The translations under genes were made by a program, and so were the position numbers. This document shows positions 1 to 6,228 of a DNA stretch of 8,336 nt, one piece after another. Numbering within the stretch: position 1 is the first letter of the stretch; each line of letters opens with the position of its first letter. The DNA is taken from NCBI GenBank assembly GCA_025922795.1, contig JAICHC010000089.1:1-8336 (forward strand), read 5' to 3'. The notes under the pieces were generated by a model. That model did not search any database and had not been told where the DNA came from. It saw only the letters and a program-made list of their open reading frames with translations. Source of the stretch: Candidatus Binatia bacterium (GTDB taxonomy: Bacteria > Desulfobacterota_B > Binatia > UBA9968).

Positions 1-126
1 GCGCTCATTTAAAATACGGTCAGCCGCTCGAGATGATGATCAGCAACTCTCGCGGCAAGCAAAATGGCATGAGCTGTTTGGCGTGCTGTCTGAGCCGTAG
101 GCGAGTTCGATCGAAGGGGCGAAGTC
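1..126. other. Left edge, gene content undecided
   Basis: No gene can be assigned here. Two plus-strand frames are open from the window edge. One ends at TAG 98-100, leaving about 32 codons with an acceptable hydrophilic C-terminal look (it ends HELFGVLSEP). The other stays open past 126 and runs antisense into queF. Either could be the 3' end of a gene converging on queF, or neither. The minus-strand frame that overlaps the end of queF has a low-complexity Ser/Thr/Arg-rich translation and looks like a shadow. Confidence 0.3.
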
Positions 127-483
127 TTACGGCTGGCGGTAGTCGACCTGGACGGTCGTGTGAATGCCGCCGCGTACGTTGAAGTCGCCAAACACGGTCA
201 TCTTTCTCGGCCTACAGGCCTGAACGAAATCGTCGAGAATTTGATTGATAACGGCTTCGTGGAAAGCTCCCTCGCTGCGATAGGACCAGAGATAGAGCTT
301 CAGCGATTTAAGCTCGACACAGAGTTTGTCGGGCACGTAAGTGATGCGAATCGTCGCAAAATCAGGCTGGCCGGTGCGCGGGCACACGCAAGTAAACTCC
401 GGGCACTCCATATTGATTTCATAGTCGCGCTCGGGCCGCGGATTGGCAAAAGTTTCCAGTTGTCGGCTCGGCTTAGTCGCCAT
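127..483 (-). CDS. queF: NADPH-dependent 7-cyano-7-deazaguanine (preQ0) reductase, QueF type I
   Basis: QueF reduces the nitrile of preQ0 to the aminomethyl group of preQ1 in the cytoplasm, the last step before insertion into tRNA during queuosine synthesis. The protein has 118 residues, a short single-domain type I form. The catalytic cysteine is C34 in [13 protein letters not shown]. The acid/base aspartate is D41, seven residues later as in Bacillus QueF (C55/D62). E76 falls exactly where the substrate-binding glutamate (E97) should be. The family signature ELKSLKLYL is at 57-65 and binds NADPH in known members. The only usable start is ATG 483: no ATG, GTG or TTG lies between it and the upstream in-frame TAG. 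There is no Shine-Dalgarno sequence; a promoter-like pair sits at leaderless distance instead. No other queuosine gene is in the window, and I saw no obvious preQ1 riboswitch. Confidence 0.96.
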   Translation of the reverse strand: MATKPSRQLETFANPRPERDYEINMECPEFTCVCPRTGQPDFATIRITYVPDKLCVELKSLKLYLWSYRSEGAFHEAVINQILDDFVQACRPRKMTVFGDFNVRGGIHTTVQVDYRQP

Positions 484-489
484 GCGGCG

Positions 490-518
490 ATCATAGCGCG
501 CGGCAAATGCATTTCCAA
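490..518 (-). promoter_or_regulatory. Candidate sigma70 promoter of queF at leaderless distance
   Basis: On the minus strand TTGGAA (513-518, 4/6 to consensus) and TATGAT (490-495, 5/6) are separated by exactly 17 bases. Only six bases separate the -10 from the queF ATG, so transcription would begin at or next to the A of the start codon. This fits the absence of a ribosome binding site. The match is by eye and unproven. Confidence 0.45.
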
Positions 519-594
519 ATCGCTAACTTACCTTGACTTGCCCGAAGGGCGATGATAACCCAGGAAAATCGTAGGCGAGAGCGCTGGTTTCTTT

Positions 595-600
595 AGGAGG
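595..600 (+). promoter_or_regulatory. Shine-Dalgarno AGGAGG that fixes the GTG start at 607
   Basis: A full AGGAGG lies six bases before GTG 607. It supports GTG as the start of the TenA/PqqC-fold gene, which has no nearby ATG in frame. A weak upstream promoter pair (TTGACT 533-538, GATAAC 554-559, spacing 15) is possible but not convincing. Confidence 0.8.
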
Positions 601-606
601 ACTTTT

Positions 607-1398
607 GTGAAGCCCACGGAACCGAAGGCCGGTGAAAAGCTGAGTGAGCACGAAGCCAAAGCCTACGTCGATTATCTCTACGCTACCCTTTACAAGTATG
701 CCCACGAGAAAATTCACCAGGGGGCCTTTATGACCCAACTGCGCAATGGCAAGCTGCCGATGCCGGTGATGCGCCAGTTTTTCAAAAATTGGGGTCATTT
801 TTCTCTGGAAGTAAACGCGCTGAACGCGGTCTCCTATTACACGCATCTGCCCTTCTTCGTGCGCCATTTCGATTTGCTTGGGCCTTTCTGTGCGAAGATC
901 GCCGATGAGCTCATTTCGCCGCGCGCCCCGGGCCACGTTCTAGTCTTACTGCAAACCGCCGAGAAGATGGGCCTTAACAAAAAGGAAGTTTTGGAAGATC
1001 CTTATCTGCCCGCCGCCCGCGCCATCAATGATTTCTGTCATAAAATTTTCATCGATGGCTCCATTGTTGAGCTGTGGGGACTGCATGTATTCGAGGAATC
1101 CTTGTCCATGTGGTCCGGTCAATGGTTCACGGCCCTGACTACCCATTACGGCTTTACCAAAGAGGATGCGGTTTATTTTTCGACCCACGAAGAAGCCGAC
1201 ATGGACACGCATAAGCTCGGCGGCGACGGCGAGGAGGCGATGGGCCACGGCGCGTTCAATCGAACCGTGCTCACCCGCGCGCTCCAGGAAAGCGTCGAGT
1301 TCCGCACCGGCTATTCAATAGAGTATTGCGCGTTGACGATGGTCGACTTGCACGCCCAGATGAAGCAGGCTGCGCTGGATCATCCTTATCGAGATTGA
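607..1398 (+). CDS. TenA/PqqC-fold (heme-oxygenase-like) protein, possible diiron oxidase
   Basis: All-helical protein of 263 residues with the layout of the TenA/THI-4/PqqC superfamily. A first helical block spans about 40-80 (GKLPMPVMRQFFKNWGHF), where PqqC has a similar GKL segment. A second helical region spans about 92-125, followed by YLPAAR and the helix containing E163/E164. The stretch FSTHEEADMDTH (191-202) aligns with the FRSRLSQANRDVEH part of PqqC. PqqC's own active-site residues are not kept, and no pqq or thiamine gene is nearby, so neither PqqC nor TenA is supported. Residues E101, H110, E163, H194, D198 and H202 resemble the six metal ligands of heme-oxygenase-like diiron oxidases such as CADD, but two spacings are longer than usual. 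The substrate is unknown. It starts at GTG with a strong ribosome binding site and is divergent from queF. Confidence 0.8.
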   Translation: MKPTEPKAGEKLSEHEAKAYVDYLYATLYKYAHEKIHQGAFMTQLRNGKLPMPVMRQFFKNWGHFSLEVNALNAVSYYTHLPFFVRHFDLLGPFCAKIADELISPRAPGHVLVLLQTAEKMGLNKKEVLEDPYLPAARAINDFCHKIFIDGSIVELWGLHVFEESLSMWSGQWFTALTTHYGFTKEDAVYFSTHEEADMDTHKLGGDGEEAMGHGAFNRTVLTRALQESVEFRTGYSIEYCALTMVDLHAQMKQAALDHPYRD

Positions 1399-1419
1399 CG
1401 TCTGCCCGAATCGGCGCGT

Positions 1420-1509
1420 CTCTGCGCTCGGTTCGATCCGCGCTTAGGAGTATGGACCGGATGCGCAGAGCACTCGATCTATCAACTCGAGGGCATTGCG
1501 CAGAGTGCT
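1420..1509. repeat. Inverted and direct copies of an 8-mer between convergent genes
   Basis: The gap between two converging genes holds CTCTGCGC (1420-1427) and its complement GCGCAGAG twice (1463-1470, 1498-1505). AGCACTC (1469-1475) can also pair with GAGTGCT (1503-1509), and CTCGA (1473-1477) with TCGAG (1487-1491). No T-tract follows, so this is not a classic intrinsic terminator, though the structures could slow converging transcription. Confidence 0.35.
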
Positions 1510-2585
1510 TACGCCAAACACCCGCCCGGCATATGCGGAAACGCACTCATCTCATGAGGCCACGTCGTAGGATAAGACTTGCACACATAACTCGGATTGA
1601 CCTGATCGATACGCGTGACTCCAAGGAGAGCCATGTCGATGATCAGCTCATCTTCGAGAATCTCGAGCACTCTCACCAAACCGTCTTTGCCGCCCGCCCC
1701 TAAACCCCATCCTTGGAGCTTACCGATCGTCACAGCGCGGCAGCCGAGCGCCAATGCCTTGAGCACATCCGTGCCGCGAGTGACGCCGCCGTCGAGGACG
1801 ATGTCCGCTTTGCCCTTGGCGACTTCGACGATCTCAGGCAGCACATCGATGGTGCCGCGGCCATGATCGAGCTGGCGACCACCATGGTTGGAAACGTAGA
1901 TCACGTCAACGCCGTAATCGAGTGCAATCTTGGCGTCTTCCGCCGTCGCCACGCCTTTGAGAATAAACGGCAATCCGGCGTGTTTCTTGATCGCGGCCAT
2001 GAGGTCCCAGGTTAACATGCCTTGATAGTGGCGCGCCGTCTCGGTGCGTTTGTTCGGCGGCAAATACCGGTTCATCATCTGGCGCTCGCGACGGCTGTAG
2101 TGCGCCGTATCGACGGTCAAGCACAACGCCACGTAGCCGGCTTTGAGAACGCGGTCGACAATTTCCTTGCACCAATCCAAGCCGCCGCGGATGTAGAGTT
2201 GAAAAATCTTCGGATGATCCGTGCTCGCCGCGATTTCTTCCAAGCTCGGTTGCGTGACAGAACTGACGAAGTTCATCGTGCCGAATTCCTTCGCCGCCTT
2301 GGCAACGGCGACTCCGCCTTCTGGCGTGATGGTTTGCAGCGAGCCGATCGGCGCCATCATCACCGGGATGCGCAGCTTTTGCCCGAGGAATGTCGTCGCC
2401 GTGTCGATCTTTGAAACGTCGACACACACGCGCGGCCGCAGGGCGAGATAATCGAACCCCAGCCGATTGCGCCGCATGGTGGTTTCCGATTCCGCGCCGC
2501 CGCTCAGGTAATCCCAGATGTCTTGGGTCAAGTTTTTCCGCGCCGCCTGGATGATTTCCTGGTTGGTGACAAATTCAAGGCTCAT
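1509..2585 (-). CDS. FMN-dependent alpha-hydroxy-acid oxidase/dehydrogenase (glycolate oxidase/LldD family)
   Basis: TIM-barrel flavoenzyme of 358 residues that oxidises a 2-hydroxy acid to the 2-oxo acid; the exact substrate is not visible. The family's catalytic set is complete, by alignment to spinach glycolate oxidase: Y26, Y131, D159, K210, the base H234 in VSNHGGRQLD, and R237. The FMN-phosphate loop is DGGVTRGTDV (265-274). Three points differ. Lys289 (VTIGK) replaces the usual Arg of IGRP. Val110 stands where glycolate oxidase has its substrate-pocket Trp108. Loop 4, between D159 and K210, is about 22 residues shorter than in glycolate oxidase and lacks the membrane-binding insertion of mandelate dehydrogenase, so a soluble enzyme is likely. 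ATG 2585 has AAGGAG (2594-2599) eight bases upstream. The gene lies 281 bp downstream of ilvD on the same strand but probably has its own promoter. Confidence 0.92.
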   Translation of the reverse strand: MSLEFVTNQEIIQAARKNLTQDIWDYLSGGAESETTMRRNRLGFDYLALRPRVCVDVSKIDTATTFLGQKLRIPVMMAPIGSLQTITPEGGVAVAKAAKEFGTMNFVSSVTQPSLEEIAASTDHPKIFQLYIRGGLDWCKEIVDRVLKAGYVALCLTVDTAHYSRRERQMMNRYLPPNKRTETARHYQGMLTWDLMAAIKKHAGLPFILKGVATAEDAKIALDYGVDVIYVSNHGGRQLDHGRGTIDVLPEIVEVAKGKADIVLDGGVTRGTDVLKALALGCRAVTIGKLQGWGLGAGGKDGLVRVLEILEDELIIDMALLGVTRIDQVNPSYVCKSYPTTWPHEMSAFPHMPGGCLA

Positions 2586-2607
2586 GAAACCTTCTCCTTC
2601 TGGTCGT

Positions 2608-2631
2608 GAATGATCATTCGATTTTTAATCG
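2608..2631. promoter_or_regulatory. Two adjoining palindromes in the leader of the hydroxy-acid oxidase gene
   Basis: GAATGATCATTC (2608-2619) is a perfect 12-bp palindrome. It shares its last base with CGATT-TTT-AATCG (2619-2631), a 5-bp inverted repeat. They lie between the candidate promoter (2640-2667) and the ribosome binding site (2594-2599), a natural position for a repressor operator. Operons of this enzyme family are often controlled by GntR-type regulators, but none is encoded here and the regulator is unknown. Confidence 0.4.
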
Positions 2632-2639
2632 CACAGCAC

Positions 2640-2667
2640 ACTATCGAAGAGCGTGGCGGACTGTCAA
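2640..2667 (-). promoter_or_regulatory. Candidate promoter of the hydroxy-acid oxidase gene
   Basis: On the minus strand a perfect TTGACA (2662-2667) is followed after 16 bases by GATAGT (2640-2645, 4/6). Transcription would start near 2633 and give a leader of about 45-50 bases that includes the palindromes and the ribosome binding site. This suggests the gene can be transcribed independently of ilvD. Confidence 0.45.
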
Positions 2668-2700
2668 ACAAGCCAAGAAAGAACGTAATGATTGCGTTGG

Positions 2701-2756
2701 AGGGGCAATCCCTGTGGTGGCCCGATGGGAGAGGGCAGACACGCGGGTCTGCCCCT
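2701..2756. repeat. Two-hairpin palindromic element (REP/BIME-like)
   Basis: This 56-bp unit starts with AGGGGCA (2701-2707) and ends with its complement TGCCCCT (2750-2756). Inside are two hairpins. The right one is perfect: GGGCAGAC (2733-2740) with GTCTGCCC (2747-2754), loop six. The left one is GGGCAATC (2703-2710) with GGTGGCCC (2716-2723), with one mismatch and one wobble. The inner arms can also pair (GCCC 2720-2723 with GGGC 2733-2736), giving a single cruciform. From memory, GGGGCA...TGCCCC tandem palindromes of this type recur between genes in many environmental bacteria. Copy number cannot be seen from one window. Confidence 0.6.
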
Positions 2757-2792
2757 ATGAGCCATCGTTGAAGTCAAAACCGAACCACTGCC

Positions 2793-2820
2793 AAAAAAAG
2801 GAGGCTCGTCGGCTCCCCTT
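2793..2820 (-). terminator. Possible intrinsic terminator after ilvD
   Basis: Read on the minus strand, AAGGGGAG can pair with CTCCTTTT around a nine-base loop: four strong pairs, two G-U pairs and two A-U pairs. The 3' arm runs into a tract of seven T. It begins about 46 bases past the ilvD stop. The weak stem keeps confidence modest. Confidence 0.4.
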
Positions 2821-2866
2821 CTCCACGTTGAAATTTGGAGGCGCTTGAACCTTGAACAATTCTCAC

Positions 2867-4540
2867 TTATCGCGTGACCGCTCCTTCCGAGGCTGAGGAC
2901 ACGAGCTTGGCATATTTCGCCATAACGCCAGTTTTGTAACGCGCCACCGGCGGCACCCATTCGCGGAGTCGCGCGTTCAGTTCCTGCTCGGAAATATCGA
3001 GATCGAGACGACGCGCTTGGATATCGAAAATGATCGTGTCGCCGTCACGTACGGCGGCAATCGGACCGCCGTGGGCGGCTTCGGGGGCAACATGTCCCGC
3101 CATAAGACCGTGGGTCGCGCCGGAGAATCGCCCGTCCGTCATCAGCGCGACGGAATCGCCGAGGCCCGCACCGACCAGCGCCGCTGTGACGCCTAGCATC
3201 TCGCGCATGCCGGGTCCTCCCTTGGGCCCTTCGTAACGAATCACGACCACGTCGTTGTCCTTGATCCTGCCTTGCTGCACCGCCTGGAAGGCATCTTCCT
3301 CGCGGTCGAAGACCCGCGCCGGCCCTTTATGAATCATGCGCTCATAACCCGCTACTTTCACGACGCAGCCTTCGGGCGCCAGATTGCCCTTAAGAATCAC
3401 CAGTCCCCCCGTCGACTTCAGCGGCCGCGAGATCGAGCGCACCACTTCTTGTCCGGCGGACTCTCTAGTCATTTGCGCCGACTCGGCGATCGTCTTGCCC
3501 GTAACAGTGATGGTATCGCCGTGAATCAGCCCGGCGTCGATCAAGCGTTTGGCGACCAGCGGAATGCCGCCCGCTTGGTAAAGATCGTTGGCCACGAATC
3601 GCCCGCCCGGCTTGAGATCGGCAATCAACGGCGTGCGTGCGCTGATCCGATCGAAATCATCGATCGTCAATTCCACACCCGCTTCGCGAGCGATAGCGAG
3701 CAGGTGCAATACCGCGTTGGTCGATCCGCCGGTAGCGGCGACCGAGGCGATGGCGTTCTCGATCGCTTTGCGGGTAAGAATTTGCGAGGGCCGTAGATCA
3801 CGATCGAGCAAAGCCATCACCAGCTTGCCGGCGTTGAAAGCCGCCTCATCTTTTTCCGCGACCGTGGCAGGGATACCGTTGCTGCCCATCGGCGAGATGC
3901 CGAGAAACTCCATCACCGTGGACATGGTGTTGGCAGTGAACTGCCCACCGCAAGCGCCCGCGCCGGGGCACGCGGCATTTTCCACGGCCAGAAACTGCTC
4001 GGCGCTAATGCGCTTGCTGGCATAAGCGCCCACCGCCTCGAAGACATCTTGAATGGTGAGATCTTTATCACCCAGTCGACCGGGCGCGATCGAACCGCCA
4101 TAGAGAGCTAACCCGGGAATATCGAGGCGTGCAAGCGCCATCACCACGCCAGGGTTGGTTTTGTCGCAGCCCGAAAGACAAACCAATCCGTCGAAATGAT
4201 TGCCACGCGCAACCAACTCGATTGAATCGGCGATCACTTCGCGGCTGATGAGCGAGCATTTCATCCCTTCGGCGCCCATGCTGATCCCGTCGGAAATGGA
4301 CACGGTGTTGAATTCCATCGGCGTACCGCCGGCGGCCCGGACTCCCTCTTTCACTTTCGCCGCCAACCGGCGCAGGTGATAATTGCAAGGGCCGATCTCG
4401 ATCCAAGTATTAGCCACGCCGATGATCGGCCGGCGCAAGTCTTCATCCGTGAAGCCGGCCGCCTTGAGCATAGCCCGCGTCGGCGCCCGGTCGGGTCCAT
4501 CGGTGATCACGCCGCTGCGCGGCTTCAAATTTTCTGCCAT
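2867..4540 (-). CDS. ilvD: Dihydroxy-acid dehydratase
   Basis: IlvD dehydrates 2,3-dihydroxy-isovalerate and 2,3-dihydroxy-3-methylvalerate to the 2-oxo acids in valine, isoleucine and leucine synthesis (and toward pantothenate), in the cytoplasm with an iron-sulfur cluster and Mg2+. At 557 residues it has the usual length. Cluster cysteines are C52 (IGPCNYH), C125 (SGCDKTNPG) and C197 (GAGACGGQF), all three present as in the [2Fe-2S] type. D84, the lysine K127 that is carbamoylated in relatives, and E447 are the probable Mg2+ ligands. S473 in [10 protein letters not shown] is the expected catalytic serine. Sugar-acid dehydratases and Edd share the fold, but this sequence reads like a biosynthetic IlvD. 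ATG 4540 has AGGAG (4547-4551) six bases upstream. No other ilv or leu gene is in the window, so it stands apart from the pathway cluster. Confidence 0.96.
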   Translation of the reverse strand: MAENLKPRSGVITDGPDRAPTRAMLKAAGFTDEDLRRPIIGVANTWIEIGPCNYHLRRLAAKVKEGVRAAGGTPMEFNTVSISDGISMGAEGMKCSLISREVIADSIELVARGNHFDGLVCLSGCDKTNPGVVMALARLDIPGLALYGGSIAPGRLGDKDLTIQDVFEAVGAYASKRISAEQFLAVENAACPGAGACGGQFTANTMSTVMEFLGISPMGSNGIPATVAEKDEAAFNAGKLVMALLDRDLRPSQILTRKAIENAIASVAATGGSTNAVLHLLAIAREAGVELTIDDFDRISARTPLIADLKPGGRFVANDLYQAGGIPLVAKRLIDAGLIHGDTITVTGKTIAESAQMTRESAGQEVVRSISRPLKSTGGLVILKGNLAPEGCVVKVAGYERMIHKGPARVFDREEDAFQAVQQGRIKDNDVVVIRYEGPKGGPGMREMLGVTAALVGAGLGDSVALMTDGRFSGATHGLMAGHVAPEAAHGGPIAAVRDGDTIIFDIQARRLDLDISEQELNARLREWVPPVARYKTGVMAKYAKLVSSASEGAVTR

Positions 4541-4596
4541 GATTCACTCCTGACTCTCGTTAGGAATTGGGATTTCAATTAACTATGAGCCCTGTG

Positions 4597-4626
4597 CTTT
4601 TGCAAGACAGCATCCCCTCGCAAAAG
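4597..4626. promoter_or_regulatory. Inverted repeat between divergent ilvD and the secreted-protein gene
   Basis: CTTTTGC (4597-4603) and GCAAAAG (4620-4626) form a 7-bp inverted repeat with 16 bases between. It sits about midway in the divergent intergenic region, where one regulator could act on both genes. There is no T-tract that would make it a terminator. A short repeat of this size could be chance. Confidence 0.3.
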
Positions 4627-4642
4627 TAAAGAGATTGAGACC

Positions 4643-4658
4643 GTGATTGCGTGATTGC
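4643..4658 (+). repeat. Tandem 8-mer abutting a -35 box
   Basis: GTGATTGC occurs twice head to tail (4643-4650, 4651-4658), with a looser copy GAGATTGA at 4631-4638. The pair ends directly against the candidate -35 at 4659, the position where an activator would bind. It could equally be a small slippage duplication. Confidence 0.35.
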
Positions 4659-4687
4659 TTGAAGGTATCGGGGTTAATCCTTATTGT
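4659..4687 (+). promoter_or_regulatory. Candidate promoter of the secreted-protein gene at leaderless distance
   Basis: TTGAAG (4659-4664, 4/6) and TATTGT (4682-4687, 4/6) are 17 bases apart. The -10 ends six bases before ATG 4694, so the message would start at or beside the ATG. This is the same geometry as at queF. It also argues against the TTG at 4655, which would lie upstream of the transcript. Confidence 0.35.
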
Positions 4688-4693
4688 GACAGG

Positions 4694-5299
4694 ATGCAAA
4701 TTGGCACTTTCTCGCGCTCGCTCCTTTCTGCATTACTGTTGATCGGTGCGGTTTCCGTTGCGGAGCCCCTTGAGACCTCCAAAGAACAAGCGGATCGACT
4801 GGAGCGTAAGATTGAGGAAATTGACAAAAACGCTTCCGGCACTCCGGTCAAGTCAAAGAAGACTCCGATCTCCGAGCTGGAAATTAACTCTTACGTGAAT
4901 TTCAATCTGAAGGAAAAAATTCCCAGCGGGTTAACAAATCCACAGATTTCACTGAACGGCAACGGCAACGTCGGAGGCCGCGTTTTCGTCGATATCGATC
5001 AATTCAAGCGCCACCGCGGCTCCGGTGGCATCATAGATCCGCTCAATTATCTTTCCGGGCGAGTGCCGCTAACCGCCCGCGGCGTGCTCCGTACAAGCGA
5101 TGGGAAAGGCCAGTTTCAGCTGATCTCCGCCGAAATCCATCGCGTCCCGGTGCCCAAACCTCTGTTGCAAGAGATCGTCTCGTTTTTCTCGCGCAGCGAA
5201 GAAAATCCACGAGGAATAAACGTCGATGAGCCCTTCAACCTGCCAGCAAAAATTCGCGAAGTGATCGTCAGTCAGGGTGAAGCGATTGTCGTGCAGTAA
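4694..5299 (+). CDS. Secreted protein of unknown function
   Basis: Not assigned to a named family. With ATG 4694 the product has 201 residues and begins with a clear signal peptide: short N-region with R8, hydrophobic core at about 10-22 (LLSALLLIGAVSV), and probable cleavage after A23. An in-frame TTG at 4655 would add 13 residues before the signal and is disfavoured. After the signal comes a charged linker, likely helical (about 27-60: KEQADRLERKIEEIDKN), then a beta-rich region (about 60-201) with SELEINSYVNF, VDIDQFK, LNYLSGRVPLTARGV and VPVPKPLLQEIVSFF, ending in NLPAKIREVIVSQGEAIVVQ. The order of parts (alternating strands, a PVPKPLLQEI helix, a closing LPAKIREV strand) recalls periplasmic lipid-binding-like proteins and conserved uncharacterised proteins I associate with Acidobacteria; this is memory only. 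It has no Shine-Dalgarno sequence. It precedes phzF by 53 bp and is probably co-transcribed with it. Confidence 0.8.
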   Translation: MQIGTFSRSLLSALLLIGAVSVAEPLETSKEQADRLERKIEEIDKNASGTPVKSKKTPISELEINSYVNFNLKEKIPSGLTNPQISLNGNGNVGGRVFVDIDQFKRHRGSGGIIDPLNYLSGRVPLTARGVLRTSDGKGQFQLISAEIHRVPVPKPLLQEIVSFFSRSEENPRGINVDEPFNLPAKIREVIVSQGEAIVVQ

Positions 5300-5340
5300 A
5301 AGACTTCGCTACGCGGTAATCAGTTCCGCAAGAACTCCTA

Positions 5341-5346
5341 GGGAGG
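5341..5346 (+). promoter_or_regulatory. Shine-Dalgarno GGGAGG that fixes the GTG start of phzF
   Basis: GGGAGG lies six bases before GTG 5353, the same spacing as for the GTG-started gene at 607. The N-terminus it gives (MDTLPFKQVDVFT) matches where PhzF proteins normally begin. Confidence 0.75.
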
Positions 5347-5352
5347 TGCGAC

Positions 5353-6228
5353 GTGGACACACTGCCTTTCAAACAAGTCGACGTATTTACCCAGAAACCG
5401 TTCCTTGGCAATCCAGTCGCCGTGGTCCTGCAGGCGGAAAAACTAACCGCGGATGAAATGCAGCGCATCGCGGCATGGACCAACCTGTCGGAAACGACCT
5501 TTGTGCTGCCGTCGTCCTCCACCGCTGCCGACTATCGACTGAGAATCTTTACTCCCAAACAGGAATTGCCCTTCGCCGGTCATCCTACCATCGGCAGCGC
5601 TCACGCGGTGCTCGAAAGCGGTTTTGCCGCGCCGCACGCCGGCCGGCTGCGGCAAGAGTGTCTCGCCGGCATCATCGAACTCGATGTCGAGAAAAATACC
5701 AACGGCGAGCGCATCTTTGTGCACGCGCCGGCGGCGAAAATAAGCGCCGTGGCGCCATCTCACTCCCGGCGGCTGCTGGCGGCCTTGGGTATTCCAGCGA
5801 ATAGCGCGTCTCCGCCCTTCAGAGTAGACGTCGGCGTGGTCTGGTTAGTTGCCGATGCGGGTGATTCTAAAACGCTTGCGGGAATAGAACCCGACTTAGA
5901 CGAGATCCAAAAAGTTAGCGCCGAAACCCGAGCTTCGGGAGTCACCGTGTTCGGTCGAGCACAAGAAGAATCGGCTCGCATGCACGTGCGCTCCTTCGCT
6001 CCGATACTCGGTGTCGCCGAAGATCCGGTGTGCGGGAGTGGTAACGCAAGTGTCGCGGCGTTTCTCGTTCAGCGCGGCTTGATTGGCGAGTTCGGGACCG
6101 AATATCTGTCGCGGCAAGGCATGGCCGTCGGCCGCGCCGGCGAAGTCGCGGTGAGCGTGGCCGGCGGTGAAATTAGAATCGGCGGTTTTGCGCTCACCTG
6201 TATCGATGGCTGGATAAGGATTAAGTAG
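5353..6228 (+). CDS. PhzF-family isomerase/epimerase
   Basis: Cytoplasmic enzyme of 291 residues, the usual PhzF length, with the two-domain diaminopimelate-epimerase-like fold. Family marks are clear: VDVFTQKPFLGNPVAVV at 9-25; the catalytic glutamate E47 in NLSETTFV; TPKQELPFAGHPTIG at 67-81; and EDPVCGSGNASVAAF at 223-237, with D224 in the conserved acidic position. In phenazine producers PhzF isomerises dihydro-hydroxyanthranilate, but most genomic PhzF paralogues have no known substrate. No other phz gene is present, so a phenazine role is not supported. It follows the secreted-protein gene on the same strand. Its 3' end is overlapped antisense by an open minus-strand frame, which I treat as a shadow within phzF. 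Confidence 0.93.
   Translation: MDTLPFKQVDVFTQKPFLGNPVAVVLQAEKLTADEMQRIAAWTNLSETTFVLPSSSTAADYRLRIFTPKQELPFAGHPTIGSAHAVLESGFAAPHAGRLRQECLAGIIELDVEKNTNGERIFVHAPAAKISAVAPSHSRRLLAALGIPANSASPPFRVDVGVVWLVADAGDSKTLAGIEPDLDEIQKVSAETRASGVTVFGRAQEESARMHVRSFAPILGVAEDPVCGSGNASVAAFLVQRGLIGEFGTEYLSRQGMAVGRAGEVAVSVAGGEIRIGGFALTCIDGWIRIK

Noticed and set aside
160..555. 131-residue plus-strand frame over queF
   Set aside because: It lies antisense to a gene with all catalytic residues intact and has no recognisable motif.
607..1398. Annotating the TenA/PqqC-fold gene as pqqC or tenA
   Set aside because: PqqC's active-site residues are not conserved, no other pqq or thiamine genes are present, and only the fold-level resemblance is supported.
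1906..2427. 173-residue minus-strand frame inside the hydroxy-acid oxidase gene
   Set aside because: It is a shifted-frame shadow rich in Arg and His; the other frame carries the full enzyme.
3272..4025. Two long plus-strand frames across ilvD
   Set aside because: Both are antisense to conserved ilvD sequence, have shadow-like Arg/Ala/Pro composition and no start context.
2867..4540. Sugar-acid dehydratase or phosphogluconate dehydratase (edd)
   Set aside because: Length of 557 residues, the three cluster cysteines and the motif wording fit biosynthetic IlvD better, and no sugar-acid pathway gene is nearby.
4655..4693. TTG 4655 as start of the secreted-protein gene
   Set aside because: It would add 13 residues ahead of a well-formed signal peptide, has no ribosome site, and lies upstream of the best candidate promoter's start point.
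5353..6228. Phenazine biosynthesis locus
   Set aside because: Only a PhzF-family gene is present; PhzF paralogues are widespread outside phenazine clusters.
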